A DNA stretch of 64,000 bases, from assembly GCF_003386165.1 (NCBI RefSeq), contig NZ_QRDV01000006.1, positions 1 to 64,000 of the forward strand, written 5' to 3'. The stretch's first letter is position 1. Every line of letters starts with the position of its first letter. Position numbers and translations under genes: made by a program. The notes under the pieces are model-generated. The model did not search any database, was not told the DNA's origin, and saw nothing but the letters and a program-made list of their open reading frames with translations. Source of the stretch: Winogradskyella eximia. GTDB lineage: Bacteria > Bacteroidota > Bacteroidia > Flavobacteriales > Flavobacteriaceae. This document shows positions 7,718-16,983 of this stretch, piece by piece.

Positions 7718-9235
7718 ATGCCAATTCCTATTGTAAATTCTATAGCTTCATGGTTTTTGAAAAAACGATTTCATCAAATTGAATTGTTTTTAAAATACCC
7801 AAATGAAGTTCAGAATGAATTGCTTTTTAGCCTTTTAAAAGTGGCAAAAGATACCGATATAGGTAGGCAATATGATTTTGATTCTATAAAAACATATAGG
7901 GAATTTAATTCTCGAATTCCGGTTGTTAATTATGAAGATTTTCAGCCTTTAGTAGAACGCTCGCGTAATGGTGAACAGAATATCTTTTGGCCGAGACCTA
8001 TAAAGTGGTTTGCTAAATCTAGCGGAACAACAAATGCAAAAAGTAAATTTATTCCTGTTAGCTCAGAATCTTTAGAAGATTGCCATTATGCAGCAAGTAA
8101 AGATTTGTTGTGTATGTATTTAAATAATAATGAAGACGCACAATTATTTACAGGGAAAAGTTTAAGGCTAGGTGGCAGTAAAGAGTTATACAAGGAAAAT
8201 GGAACGGCATTTGGGGATTTAAGTGCTATTCTTATAGATAATATGCCATTTTGGGCAGAGTTTAGTAGCACTCCTAGTAATAGGGTATCTTTAATGAGTG
8301 ATTGGGAAACTAAGATGCAAGCCATTGTTGATGAAACTATAGAGGAAAATGTTACAAGTCTTGCAGGTGTACCATCTTGGATGTTGGTTTTGTTGAACAA
8401 CGTTTTGGATAAAACAGGAAAAGATAGTCTATTTGATATTTGGCCAAATTTAGAAGTCTATTTCCACGGAGGAGTAAGTTTTAATCCGTATGTAGAACAG
8501 TATAAAGCTATATTACCTTCAAATAATTTTAGATATTACGAAATTTATAATGCTTCTGAAGGCTTTTTTGCCATTCAAGATCAGAATAATTCTAGCGATT
8601 TATTGTTGATGTTAGACTATGGTATCTTTTATGAGTTTATTCCTATGGATAGTTATGGTACGCTACAGCAAACAGTAATTCCATTAGGCGATGTAAAGCT
8701 CAATACCAATTATGCTGTTATAATTACAACTAATGCCGGTTTATGGAGATATAAAATTGGTGATACAATTAGATTTGTAAGTTTAAGTCCACATAGAATT
8801 AGGGTTACTGGGAGAACCAAACATCACATTAATGCTTTTGGTGAAGAATTGATTATAGAGAATGCAGAGAAAGCCTTTAAAAGCGTATGTAAACGTACTG
8901 CAGCAGAAATAGTTGATTATACTGCGGCTCCTATTTTTATGGAAGGGAAAGAAAAGGGAGCACACGAGTGGATTATTGAGTTTAAAACTCCACCAGAAAA
9001 CATGTCTTATTTTGAAGAGTTATTTGATAATGCATTGAAATCCTTAAACTCGGATTATGAGGCCAAGCGTTTTAATAACATGACCTTAAATAAACCTAAA
9101 ATTCATTGTGCAAGGCCTAACTTGTTTTATGATTGGTTAAAGGAAAATGATAAATTAGGAGGGCAGCATAAAGTGCCTCGTTTATCTAATTCTAGAATTT
9201 ATTTAGAACAACTATTACAAATTAATAGCATTTGA
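7718..9235 (+). CDS. GH3 auxin-responsive promoter family protein (acyl-adenylate-forming)
   Basis: The 505-aa protein spans the full GH3 family. The nucleotide-binding motif is SSGTTNAKSKFIPVS (about residues 106-120), the substrate/adenylate motif is YEIYNASEGFFAIQD, and the C-terminal hinge is VTGRTKHHINAFGEEL. Plant GH3 enzymes join amino acids to acyl acids via acyl-AMP; the bacterial substrates are unknown. It is a single gene with its own promoter region; transcription from both sides probably ends at 9461-9498. Family assignment is firm; the substrate cannot be inferred. Confidence 0.88.
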   Translation: MPIPIVNSIASWFLKKRFHQIELFLKYPNEVQNELLFSLLKVAKDTDIGRQYDFDSIKTYREFNSRIPVVNYEDFQPLVERSRNGEQNIFWPRPIKWFAKSSGTTNAKSKFIPVSSESLEDCHYAASKDLLCMYLNNNEDAQLFTGKSLRLGGSKELYKENGTAFGDLSAILIDNMPFWAEFSSTPSNRVSLMSDWETKMQAIVDETIEENVTSLAGVPSWMLVLLNNVLDKTGKDSLFDIWPNLEVYFHGGVSFNPYVEQYKAILPSNNFRYYEIYNASEGFFAIQDQNNSSDLLLMLDYGIFYEFIPMDSYGTLQQTVIPLGDVKLNTNYAVIITTNAGLWRYKIGDTIRFVSLSPHRIRVTGRTKHHINAFGEELIIENAEKAFKSVCKRTAAEIVDYTAAPIFMEGKEKGAHEWIIEFKTPPENMSYFEELFDNALKSLNSDYEAKRFNNMTLNKPKIHCARPNLFYDWLKENDKLGGQHKVPRLSNSRIYLEQLLQINSI

Positions 9236-9460
9236 TTGTTCTATAGTTGTTTAAAAATGATCAACTAGCTGTTTAACCTTAAAAAGAACAGAAAGAAACA
9301 ACATAACGGCAATCACTTGTATTTTATCCAAAATATATAATCAAATGCACTTCACATTGATTATAGCTTATATATTCGTTAAAAATTAATGTGCTATTAA
9401 CTTTTACAATTCCTTAAAATATATTGCCAGCAATATTAAATTAATTAATTCCCTGACTAA

Positions 9461-9498
9461 AAAAACCACAATTCAGAACTATTGAATTGTGGTTTTTT
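9461..9498. terminator. Bidirectional terminator between the GH3 gene and clpX
   Basis: A 10-bp perfect stem CCACAATTCA / TGAATTGTGG (9466-9475, 9483-9492) with a 7-nt loop is flanked by A5 and T6 runs. It serves the two convergent genes. The rest of the gap, 9236-9460, is AT-rich with only a small ATATTGC/GCAATAT inverted repeat at 9421-9436 and no coding signal. Confidence 0.85.
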
Positions 9499-9522
9499 AT
9501 TTGGTTAAAATAATTAAGAAGT

Positions 9523-10752
9523 TTAAGAAACTGCCTTCAATTTTTTCAACGTCGATTTATTCAATCGATCTTCAGCATAAGTTTTTGTGATATTTAGTTT
9601 TGTTTCACCAGAACCTGGCAATTCAAACATGGCTTCTGTTAAAATTTCTTCACAAAGCGATCTTAAACCACGAGCACCAAGTTTATATTCAATAGCTTTT
9701 CCTACAATATAATCTAGAGCACCATCTGTAATGGTAAAATTAACATCATCCATTTCAAACAATTTTTTATATTGTTTAATGATGGCATTTTTAGGCTCTG
9801 TTAAAATTGCTCTTAACGTCTTAGCGTCTAAAGGATCCATGTATGTTAATACAGGTAAACGACCAATGATTTCTGGAATTAATCCAAAATCCTTTAAATC
9901 CTTTGGTATAATATACTGTAGGATATTATCCTTATCAACACTTTCTTTATTAATAGAGCTATAACCAATCGCTTGCATATTTAAACGTTTGGTAATAACA
10001 CGTTCAATGCCATCAAACGCTCCACCAGCAATAAATAAAATGTTTTCTGTGTCTACTTCAATAAACTTTTGATCTGGATGCTTACGACCTCCTTTTGGTG
10101 GTACGTTTACTACAGTGCCTTCTAAAAGTTTAAGTAAAGCTTGTTGCACACCTTCACCAGAAACATCTCTAGTTATAGATGGGTTATCACTCTTACGAGC
10201 AATCTTATCAATTTCGTCAATAAAAACGATACCTCGTTGTGCTTTTTCAAGATTGTAATCTGCTGCTTGCAATAAGCGAGTTAAAATACTTTCTACATCT
10301 TCACCAACATAACCAGCTTCTGTAAGTACAGTGGCATCAACAATAGCTAAAGGTACATTTAACATTTTAGCAATAGTTTTTGCCATTAACGTTTTACCGG
10401 TACCTGTTTGCCCAACCATAATGATGTTACTCTTTTGTATTTCAATATCATCATCGGTTGGTGGTTGTAATAAACGCTTGTAGTGATTATATACAGCAAC
10501 AGACATTACACGCTTAGTGTTTTCTTGTCCAATGATATATTCGTCTAAAAATCCTTTTATTTCTTTAGGTTTTTTAAGCATTAATTCTGCACTTAGTTCT
10601 GAGTTGCCAGATTGTTTAGACTCTTCTAAAACAATGCCATGAGCTTGCTCAATACAACGGTCACAGATATGCGCATCTAAACCTGCAATTAGTAAACTAG
10701 TTTCTGGTTTTTTTCTACCACAGAATGAACATTCTAATTCTTCCTTTGCCAT
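9523..10752 (-). CDS. clpX: ATP-dependent Clp protease ATP-binding subunit ClpX
   Basis: ClpX unfolds tagged proteins and feeds them to ClpP. I place the start at the ATG at 10752 ([10 protein letters not shown], 409 aa); the reading frame can be extended two codons to a TTG, but MAK is the usual family start. The zinc-binding domain has Cys8, Cys11, Cys30 and Cys33. AAA+ motifs are GQTGTGKT (Walker A), VFIDEID (Walker B) and [12 protein letters not shown]. The loop expected to dock into ClpP reads IGY, where E. coli has IGF. The gene lies 74 bp after clpP in the same direction, so the two are probably co-transcribed. Confidence 0.97.
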   Translation of the reverse strand: MAKEELECSFCGRKKPETSLLIAGLDAHICDRCIEQAHGIVLEESKQSGNSELSAELMLKKPKEIKGFLDEYIIGQENTKRVMSVAVYNHYKRLLQPPTDDDIEIQKSNIIMVGQTGTGKTLMAKTIAKMLNVPLAIVDATVLTEAGYVGEDVESILTRLLQAADYNLEKAQRGIVFIDEIDKIARKSDNPSITRDVSGEGVQQALLKLLEGTVVNVPPKGGRKHPDQKFIEVDTENILFIAGGAFDGIERVITKRLNMQAIGYSSINKESVDKDNILQYIIPKDLKDFGLIPEIIGRLPVLTYMDPLDAKTLRAILTEPKNAIIKQYKKLFEMDDVNFTITDGALDYIVGKAIEYKLGARGLRSLCEEILTEAMFELPGSGETKLNITKTYAEDRLNKSTLKKLKAVS

Positions 10753-10826
10753 CTTCAATTTTTTAAATTCCTGCGTATCCAGAAATTTTATTTTACATTT
10801 TAATTATTAGTCGAAAGTAATGAGGT

Positions 10827-11501
10827 TTACTTGCGCTTTAATACTTCATCAATCATACCGTATTCTAAAGCTTCTTCTGAACGCATCCAATAATCTCTAT
10901 CAGAATCTTTTTCAACTTGCTCAATAGATTTGCCAGAATGTTTTGCAATAACTGCGTATAATTCTTCTTTAACTCTAATGGTTTCTTTTAAGGCAATTTC
11001 CATATCGCTTAACTGACCTTGAGTTCCGCTACTTACTTGGTGAATCATTACACGAGAATGCGTTAATGCCGAACGTTTGCCTTCTGCACCAGCACATAAT
11101 AATACGGCTGCCATAGAAGCTGCAATGCCTGTACAAATTGTAGCTACATCTGGTTTTACAAATTGCATAGTATCATAAATACCTAAACCTGCATATACAG
11201 AACCTCCTGGTGAATTGATATAAATTTGAATATCTTTTGAAGCATCAGTACTTTGTAAAAACAATAATTGTGCTTGTATAATATTTGCAACTTGGTCGTT
11301 AACACCAGTGCCTAAAAAGATAATACGATCCATCATAAGACGTGAAAACACATCAAAAACGGCAATATTCATTTGGCGTTCTTCAATAATGTTTGGAGTC
11401 ATGTTAGAAGGGTACATGCTTTCTATAATCTTACTGTAATAATTACTATTGATTCCTTGATCTTTAATTGCGAATTTTTCAAATTCTTTTCCGTAATCCA
11501 T
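10827..11501 (-). CDS. clpP: ATP-dependent Clp protease proteolytic subunit ClpP
   Basis: The 224-aa serine peptidase forms the Clp proteolytic chamber. The catalytic triad is visible: Ser129 in GIAASMAA, His154 in VMIHQVSSG and Asp203 in DSDRDYW. The N-terminal 25-30 residues are longer than the mature E. coli protein and may be a propeptide or a Bacteroidetes extension. The upstream gene is tig (the common tig-clpP-clpX order), but a terminator-like hairpin at 11649-11683 separates them, so clpP probably has its own promoter in the 211-bp gap. Confidence 0.97.
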   Translation of the reverse strand: MDYGKEFEKFAIKDQGINSNYYSKIIESMYPSNMTPNIIEERQMNIAVFDVFSRLMMDRIIFLGTGVNDQVANIIQAQLLFLQSTDASKDIQIYINSPGGSVYAGLGIYDTMQFVKPDVATICTGIAASMAAVLLCAGAEGKRSALTHSRVMIHQVSSGTQGQLSDMEIALKETIRVKEELYAVIAKHSGKSIEQVEKDSDRDYWMRSEEALEYGMIDEVLKRK

Positions 11502-11648
11502 ATAAATTTAAATTCTTTTAATTAATTAGACATTTTAACGTCTTCCGTTTTATGTAAATAATAAAGGTTTTTGATTGTGAATTCCGTTTAGAAGCAAATC
11601 AATTACGCTCAGTGTGGCCACTGTTTTCTAAAGAAAATTATTTTCCAT

Positions 11649-11683
11649 AAAAAAAAGCGCAAAACCAATAAGTTTTACGCTTT
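11649..11683 (-). terminator. Terminator of tig
   Basis: Stem AAAGCG-C-AAAAC / GTTTT-A-CGCTTT (11654-11665 with 11672-11683, one mismatch, 6-nt loop). On the minus strand it is followed by a run of eight T (plus-strand A-run 11649-11656). Confidence 0.7.
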
Positions 11684-11712
11684 AAAGATACTAATTATTT
11701 TAATGAGACTGA

Positions 11713-13035
11713 TTAACTATAAAATTCTTTAACAAAATCGTCATAAGTAATTTCTTTAGTCTTAACGTTAGCTTCAGTCTTATAAAGGTTTAATAATTTT
11801 TGACTCATCAACTGTTCAGACATACGTTTTACTTCATCTTGGTTAGATAAAATACGTGCTGCAATGTCTTCTAGCTCTTTTTCTGAAGGATTCATTTGTC
11901 CAAATTGTGCCATTTGTCCTTTAATCATATCCATAGAATAAGATTTTAATTCTTCAAATTGAACTTGAAGTTTATGATCTTGAATCAATTTACCTTCTAT
12001 AAGTTGGTAACGCATGCTTTTTTCAGACTTTTCATATTCTTCTTTAGCTTGCTCTTCAGTCATTGCTTCTTCACCTGCAGTTTGCATCCATTTCTGTAAG
12101 AATGTTGATGGTAAATCGAATTTAGTGTTTTCAATTAAGCTCTCAGTAACATCGTTTAATAGTTTCTGATCACCTTGTTGAGAAAATTGCTTTTCTGAAT
12201 CTTCCTTGATTTTGTCTTTTAGTTCGGTTACAGAAGTAACTTTTCCTTCACCAAATAACTTATCAAATAACTCTTGGTCTAAATCAGCTAATTCACGTTC
12301 GTTAATTTCAGTGATTGTAAAATTCACTTCAATATCTAAACCATGAGCATCATCATGAGCTACTTTTAAAAAGTTCATTAAATCGTGATCATCGTTAAAT
12401 AATCCTTTTGTCTTTAATGTTATAACATCACCAACTTTTGCTCCGATAAATTTCTTAGGATTTGTTTTCCCTTTTAATTTATCTAAAGTAATCATTGTAG
12501 AATTATCGATTTCCTTTTCTTCGTTAGTAAAAGTTCCTGTGATTTCAGAATCTTGTGTTACTTCGTTTTGAGAAACGATTTTTCCATATTGTTTTTGGAT
12601 ATGTACAATTTGATCATCGATCATTTTGTCATCTGCAACAATATTATAATGTGTAATTGCTTTTTTACCCTTTAATTCTACATCGAATTTAGGAGCTAAA
12701 CCTAATTCAAATTCAAAAGAAAATGCTTCTGCATCCCAATTTAAATCGTCTTGTGCTTTTGGTAACGGATTACCTAAAACATCTAATTTTTCTTCAACTA
12801 AATACTTGCCAAGGGCATCTTGTAGTAATTTGTTTACTTCATCTACTAATACAGCTTTACCATATTGCTTTTTTACCATTCCCATTGGTACGTGGCCTTT
12901 TCTAAAGCCAGGAATGTTTGCAGACTTACGGTAATCTACTAATATTTTTTCTACTTTATCGCTATAATCTTCCTTAGCGATATCAACTTTTACAACTGCA
13001 TTTAATGCATCGATGTTTTCTCTTGTAATGTTCAT
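11713..13035 (-). CDS. tig: Trigger factor (ribosome-associated chaperone)
   Basis: Trigger factor binds nascent chains at the ribosome exit. The start is set at the ATG at 13035 (MNITRENIDALNAVVK, 440 aa). The frame can be opened 16 codons further to a TTG, but that extension is AT-rich, hydrophobic and overlaps the promoter, so I reject it. The ribosome-docking signature GFRKGHVPMGMVKKQYG is at about residues 42-58. A divergent PPIase-like middle domain follows, then a long helical C-terminal domain. The sequence is typical for Bacteroidetes. Confidence 0.95.
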   Translation of the reverse strand: MNITRENIDALNAVVKVDIAKEDYSDKVEKILVDYRKSANIPGFRKGHVPMGMVKKQYGKAVLVDEVNKLLQDALGKYLVEEKLDVLGNPLPKAQDDLNWDAEAFSFEFELGLAPKFDVELKGKKAITHYNIVADDKMIDDQIVHIQKQYGKIVSQNEVTQDSEITGTFTNEEKEIDNSTMITLDKLKGKTNPKKFIGAKVGDVITLKTKGLFNDDHDLMNFLKVAHDDAHGLDIEVNFTITEINERELADLDQELFDKLFGEGKVTSVTELKDKIKEDSEKQFSQQGDQKLLNDVTESLIENTKFDLPSTFLQKWMQTAGEEAMTEEQAKEEYEKSEKSMRYQLIEGKLIQDHKLQVQFEELKSYSMDMIKGQMAQFGQMNPSEKELEDIAARILSNQDEVKRMSEQLMSQKLLNLYKTEANVKTKEITYDDFVKEFYS

Positions 13036-13060
13036 TTTTATTGAAACTAAAATTGGGCTG

Positions 13061-13088
13061 CAAAAATACAATATTTTTTGCAACCCAA
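13061..13088 (-). promoter_or_regulatory. Candidate promoter of tig
   Basis: On the minus strand TATTTTTG (plus 13061-13068, CAAAAATA) fits the TANNTTTG -7 box. A TTG (plus CAA 13086-13088) lies 17 nt upstream. It is 26 nt before the tig ATG and overlaps the rejected TTG extension. Confidence 0.55.
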
Positions 13089-13115
13089 CAACAGTTTTAA
13101 GCGTTTGTATATCAG

Positions 13116-13463
13116 CTACTTTTTATCGTCTTTTAAAAAGGATTGTAGTAATGATTGCAGTATAGATAGTAGAATACTAAATAATATGGCTGTCCAAAAA
13201 CTAGAGACGCTAAATCCGTCTACAAGTTTGTCTGCTAATAGAATAATGCACGCATTGATAACCAAAAGAAACAATCCTAAAGTAACAATGGTTATTGGTA
13301 ATGTAAGAATGACTAAAATTGGTTTTACCAATAAATTTAGAATGGATAAAACAACAGCAACTATTATTGCGCCAGTATAACCGTCTACATGTACACCGTT
13401 TAAAACATTTGCTAAAATAAAAACGGCTAGTGCGTTAAGTAAAAGTCTAATAATTAGATTCAT
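13116..13463 (-). CDS. Phage holin family IV-like four-helix membrane protein
   Basis: The 115-aa protein is almost entirely membrane: four helices at about residues 2-20, 28-48, 52-75 and 85-108, with the conserved NLLVKPILVILTLPITIVTLGLFLLVINA stretch of the DUF360/holin-IV family. Despite the name, these are ordinary chromosomal proteins of unknown role, and no phage genes are nearby. It lies between the MORN/TonB-C gene and tig on the same strand. Confidence 0.8.
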   Translation of the reverse strand: MNLIIRLLLNALAVFILANVLNGVHVDGYTGAIIVAVVLSILNLLVKPILVILTLPITIVTLGLFLLVINACIILLADKLVDGFSVSSFWTAILFSILLSILQSLLQSFLKDDKK

Positions 13464-13508
13464 AATTTATTGTTTTGAATTATATCTAAGATACTGAATA
13501 TTTTAAAA

Positions 13509-14603
13509 TTATTTCTGAACTTGAAAAACAATAGGTATTGAAAAAGGCATTATAACAGTTTTGCCACGTTGTTTTCCTGGTTTTAATTTAGGGAGTAAGT
13601 TTATAACTCGAATCGCTTCCTTAATAAGTTTAGGATGAGGTCCTTTTGCCTTTATATCTGTTATTTCCCCAGTTTTATCAACTTTAAATGTTACAAAAAT
13701 CCGTTGAATTCCTGATAGCCCGATATTAGCAGCTGAATTAGTATTGAAATTTGCTTTGATTATCTCATTGACTTTTTTATTCATGCATTTCTTTTTTTCT
13801 GAATTACCTTTGGAATTTTCACAACCAGGATAAATAGCAACTCTTTCTAATACACCATCTGGTACTTCAGTAATTAGTAATTTAGTATCGGTTTTTGAAT
13901 TTGTAGCTGCCCCATAATAGAATTTAATTTTTTCTACCTTTTTACCATTAGCGTCATATTTTGTCCAAGTGTTATGTAGCCTATCTTTATTATAGTCTCC
14001 TTTCCATTCCAAAATCATATTTGGTAAATAGCGTTTTTCTTCGCCTTCTTTTTTGTCGTTTTCATTTTTACCTTCTAATTTAAGGTTTCCATTTTTGTAA
14101 AAGTTTTTATAGATTCCATCTCTTACACCATCTTTATAATTTACCAACCATTCTACCGTTCCGTTTTTGAAATAGCGTTTCCATTCTCCTACTGGATCAT
14201 AATTTTTATGCTTGGCTTCAATTTCTATGGAGCCATCCTCATAATAACTCTTAAAATAGCCCGATTTATCTTGCCATTTGTACTTTGTATTTCCACTTTC
14301 ATAAAAACCAATACGTACATAAACACCATCTTCTTTTACTGTTTTTCTGCTAACTATTCCATTTTCGAAATATGAAATTTCTTCTTTATTAAATTTACCA
14401 TCATTATAACTGTATATCCTCGAAACTTGTCCGTTTTTATAATAGCGTTTCCATTCTCCAATACGTTTGTTGTTTTTGTATTGCCCTTCTTTTTTAAGTT
14501 CTCCAGAATCATAGAATTCTTGATGTGGTCCATCAGGCTTGTTTTGAGCTAATGAAAATTGAATACTAAATAGGAAAAGAATAATTATGTATATATACTT
14601 CAT
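13509..14603 (-). CDS. MORN-variant repeat protein with C-terminal TonB-like domain
   Basis: The 364-aa exported protein has a signal peptide ending SLAQ (about residue 19). Residues about 25-235 hold roughly eight MORN_2 (YwqK-type) repeats of the form GEWKRYYKNGxV or DGIYKNFYKNGNLKLEG. The C-terminal region (about 255-364) has a TonB_C fold pattern (IQRIFVTFKVDKTGEITDIKA, LPKLKPGKQRGK, MPFSIPIVFQ). There is no transmembrane anchor, so it is not a classical energy transducer. Pipelines often call this repeat family a 'YwqK antitoxin'; nothing here supports a toxin-antitoxin role. Confidence 0.75.
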   Translation of the reverse strand: MKYIYIIILFLFSIQFSLAQNKPDGPHQEFYDSGELKKEGQYKNNKRIGEWKRYYKNGQVSRIYSYNDGKFNKEEISYFENGIVSRKTVKEDGVYVRIGFYESGNTKYKWQDKSGYFKSYYEDGSIEIEAKHKNYDPVGEWKRYFKNGTVEWLVNYKDGVRDGIYKNFYKNGNLKLEGKNENDKKEGEEKRYLPNMILEWKGDYNKDRLHNTWTKYDANGKKVEKIKFYYGAATNSKTDTKLLITEVPDGVLERVAIYPGCENSKGNSEKKKCMNKKVNEIIKANFNTNSAANIGLSGIQRIFVTFKVDKTGEITDIKAKGPHPKLIKEAIRVINLLPKLKPGKQRGKTVIMPFSIPIVFQVQK

Positions 14604-14625
14604 ACTAATAAGATATGGATTTTAA

Positions 14626-15387
14626 TTAAAGAAAGTTCATTACAGCATCATAAAACTCTTTTGGATTTTCTGCATGTAGCCAATGGCCAGCATTAGAAAT
14701 TGTAATTATCCTAGAATTAGGAAAATGACGATGAATAAGTGCTTCATCTGCCTCAGCAATATATTCTGAACGGTCACCTCTTAAAAATAAAGTGTCTTTT
14801 TCAAAAATAGCATGTATAGGAAGTGCTTCTCCAACTTCGGAAACGTTTTCTTTTAAACTATCTAAATTAATGCGTAAGCCTAATTGTCCTTTTTCTACCC
14901 AATATAAATTTTTGAGAAGAAACATACGAGTTCCCACTTCATGAACATAGTTACTCAGAGCTTTATCAGCTTCGCCTCTCGTTTTTATTTCTGAAAAATC
15001 TAAACTGCTTAAGCCTTCTAAAATGGCATCATGATGAATAGGGTAGTAGCGTGGTGAAATATCTGCAACAATGAGCTTACTAACCATTTCTGGGTATTTG
15101 GCGGCAAAAAGCATAGCTGTTTTTCCTCCCATGGAATGGCCTAATAAAACAATGTCTTCGAGATTGTTGGTTTTACAATAAGTTTTTAAATCTTCGGCCA
15201 TTAACTCGTAGTCAAACTCGTTAGAATGAAAACTACGACCATGATTACGTTGGTCCACGAGGTGCACTTCAAAATTCTCTTCAGAAAATTGCTTAGCTAA
15301 AGTTTTCCAATTGTCTCCCATGCCCAAAAAACCATGTAGGATAATAAATGGCTTTCCCTCTCCTATAATGTTTGAGTATAATATCAT
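14626..15387 (-). CDS. Alpha/beta hydrolase (YbfF-like esterase)
   Basis: The 253-aa cytoplasmic alpha/beta hydrolase has oxyanion motif HGFLGMGDNW, DQRNHGRS, nucleophile Ser85 in the elbow GHSMGG, an acid in FLRGDRSEYI and catalytic His in NAGHWLHAE. The pattern matches the YbfF/ABHD11 esterase group. The natural substrate is unknown; acyl thioesters or short esters are typical of the group. The gene lies 44 bp after pdxJ on the same strand, probably in one transcript. Confidence 0.88.
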   Translation of the reverse strand: MILYSNIIGEGKPFIILHGFLGMGDNWKTLAKQFSEENFEVHLVDQRNHGRSFHSNEFDYELMAEDLKTYCKTNNLEDIVLLGHSMGGKTAMLFAAKYPEMVSKLIVADISPRYYPIHHDAILEGLSSLDFSEIKTRGEADKALSNYVHEVGTRMFLLKNLYWVEKGQLGLRINLDSLKENVSEVGEALPIHAIFEKDTLFLRGDRSEYIAEADEALIHRHFPNSRIITISNAGHWLHAENPKEFYDAVMNFL

Positions 15388-15431
15388 TATCAGTTTTGTT
15401 TCTTAACGACTTTGTGTCTTTTAATGAAAAT

Positions 15432-16145
15432 TTACTTTAATTTATCTAAATACATGCCTATTACATTTTCAACTCCCAAATAAAGGCTTTCGGCAATTAA
15501 GGCATGTCCAATAGAAACTTCTAGCAAGCCCGTTATGTTTTCTTTGAAAAATTTAATATTATCTAAAGATAAATCATGTCCTGCATTAATGCCAAGTTGC
15601 AAGGTGTTAGCCAAGCCTGCACATTCCATATATGGATTAATAGCTTTTTTATTTCCTAAACTATATTGATGTGCAAAGGCTTCTGTGTAAAGTTCAATCC
15701 GGTCAGTACCTGTTGCTTTTGCACCTTCAATTTGGTGTAAGTCTGGATCTACAAATATGGAAGTTCTTATACCGTTGCTTTTAAATTCCTTAATCACTTC
15801 AATTAAAAAATCTTTATGTTTTAGAGTGTCCCAACCTGCATTAGAAGTTATTGCATCTACAGAATCTGGTACTAAGGTGACTTGTGTAGGCTTTATTTTT
15901 AAAACCATATCCACAAATTTTGGAATAGGGTTACCTTCTATATTGTATTCAGTGTAAACTTCTGGTTTCAAGTCATATGCGTCTTGGTAGCGAATATGAC
16001 GCTCATCTGGTCTTGGGTGAATAGTAACACCTTCTGCGCCAAAACGCTGAACATCTTTAGCAAACTGAACAACATTTGGTGTGTCACCTCCACGACTATT
16101 TCTTAGCGTTGCGATTTTGTTTATATTAACACTTAATTTGGTCAT
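15432..16145 (-). CDS. pdxJ: Pyridoxine 5'-phosphate synthase
   Basis: PdxJ condenses 1-deoxyxylulose 5-phosphate with 3-amino-2-oxopropyl phosphate to give pyridoxine 5'-phosphate in vitamin B6 synthesis. The 237-aa protein has LSVNINKIATLRNSRGGD, the signature GVTIHPRPDERHIR and GINAGHDL, and ends in the standard SIGHALI. Full length for the family. It is divergent from the CBS-domain gene with a 90-bp gap between starts. Confidence 0.96.
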   Translation of the reverse strand: MTKLSVNINKIATLRNSRGGDTPNVVQFAKDVQRFGAEGVTIHPRPDERHIRYQDAYDLKPEVYTEYNIEGNPIPKFVDMVLKIKPTQVTLVPDSVDAITSNAGWDTLKHKDFLIEVIKEFKSNGIRTSIFVDPDLHQIEGAKATGTDRIELYTEAFAHQYSLGNKKAINPYMECAGLANTLQLGINAGHDLSLDNIKFFKENITGLLEVSIGHALIAESLYLGVENVIGMYLDKLK

Positions 16146-16164
16146 TTTTATAGATTTTGAATTA

Positions 16165-16172
16165 CAAAAATA
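16165..16172 (-). promoter_or_regulatory. Candidate -7 box of the pdxJ promoter
   Basis: Minus-strand TATTTTTG, a perfect TANNTTTG, 20 nt before the pdxJ ATG. No clear TTG -33 element is seen at the right distance. Confidence 0.4.
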
Positions 16173-16235
16173 CGAAGTAGGAGGTGCTTTTAATGGTTAT
16201 TTTTGATTAATTTGCAACTTAAATATTTTAGTATA

Positions 16236-16892
16236 ATGGAGCTTCAGAATTATGTGATAAACGATATAAAGCCACTCAATTTTACCGATAAAATTGGGGA
16301 TTTAAAAGTGCTATTTAATCAGCTAACCTATTCTCATATTCCTATAATGAATAATAATGTTTATATGGGTTGTATTTCTGAGACTGATACACATTGTTTT
16401 GAAGGTAGTATTACAATAAGCGATTGTAATTATGCTATTGAAGGTTTTTTTGTGAGACCAACAACTAATTGGTTAGATGTACTTGAAGCATTTGCTCAAA
16501 ACGATTCTAACATTATGCCTGTTTTAGATCAGAATAATAAATATTTGGGATATTACGAGTTAAATGATATTATTCATTTATTTAATGAAACTCCTTTCTT
16601 TTCAGAACCAGGAGGTATTTTAATTGTTGAAAAAGGAATTAACGATTATTCATTTAGTGAAATTAGCCAAATTGTAGAATCTAATGACGCAAAACTTTTA
16701 GGTGCCTTTATTTCTAAAATGGATGGCGATTTAGTAAAAATTACTTTAAAGATTGCTAATGCAAGTCTTAATGAGGTGATTCAAACCTTTAGACGTTATA
16801 GCTATAATATTGTATCTGGCCATGAGGATGATACTTATATTGAAAGTTTAAAGGAACGTTCTAAATATCTAGACAAATACCTAAACATGTAA
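16236..16892 (+). CDS. CBS domain-containing protein
   Basis: I start the gene at the ATG at 16236 (MELQNYVINDIKPL, 218 aa). The frame extends 11 codons to a TTG, but that would place the start inside the divergent promoter region. Two CBS-type motifs cover residues about 8-125 (VLFNQLTYSHIPIMNNNVYMG, NIMPVLDQNNKYLGYYELNDI). A C-terminal ACT-like alpha/beta part follows (about 132-205). CBS pairs bind adenine nucleotides, so a regulatory role is likely. It stands upstream of nadK, a frequent order in the family. Confidence 0.85.
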   Translation: MELQNYVINDIKPLNFTDKIGDLKVLFNQLTYSHIPIMNNNVYMGCISETDTHCFEGSITISDCNYAIEGFFVRPTTNWLDVLEAFAQNDSNIMPVLDQNNKYLGYYELNDIIHLFNETPFFSEPGGILIVEKGINDYSFSEISQIVESNDAKLLGAFISKMDGDLVKITLKIANASLNEVIQTFRRYSYNIVSGHEDDTYIESLKERSKYLDKYLNM

Positions 16893-16983
16893 TGATGAAA
16901 CGAGCATGTTCAAAATTTCATTACTTAAACAAATATTTAATAGCGAACAGCATGTGATCATTGAAAAATAATAGAGAAAACAC

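Noticed and set aside
9236..9460. Possible small RNA or small ORF in the GH3-clpX gap
   Set aside because: Only AT-rich sequence with a minor inverted repeat; no promoter plus terminator pair or coherent frame.
13036..13083. TTG-initiated N-terminal extension of trigger factor
   Set aside because: It overlaps a good promoter match and adds a hydrophobic stretch foreign to the family; the ATG at 13035 gives the standard start.
13116..13463. Holin-like gene as a prophage sign
   Set aside because: Family IV 'holin' proteins of four helices are common chromosomal genes, and no capsid, integrase or lysis genes are nearby.
13509..14603. YwqK-type repeats as an antitoxin of a toxin-antitoxin pair
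   Set aside because: The protein has a signal peptide and a TonB_C domain, and no toxin gene is adjacent; the label comes from repeat naming only.
16203..16235. TTG-initiated extension of the CBS-domain protein
   Set aside because: It sits in the divergent promoter region; the ATG at 16236 is a better start.
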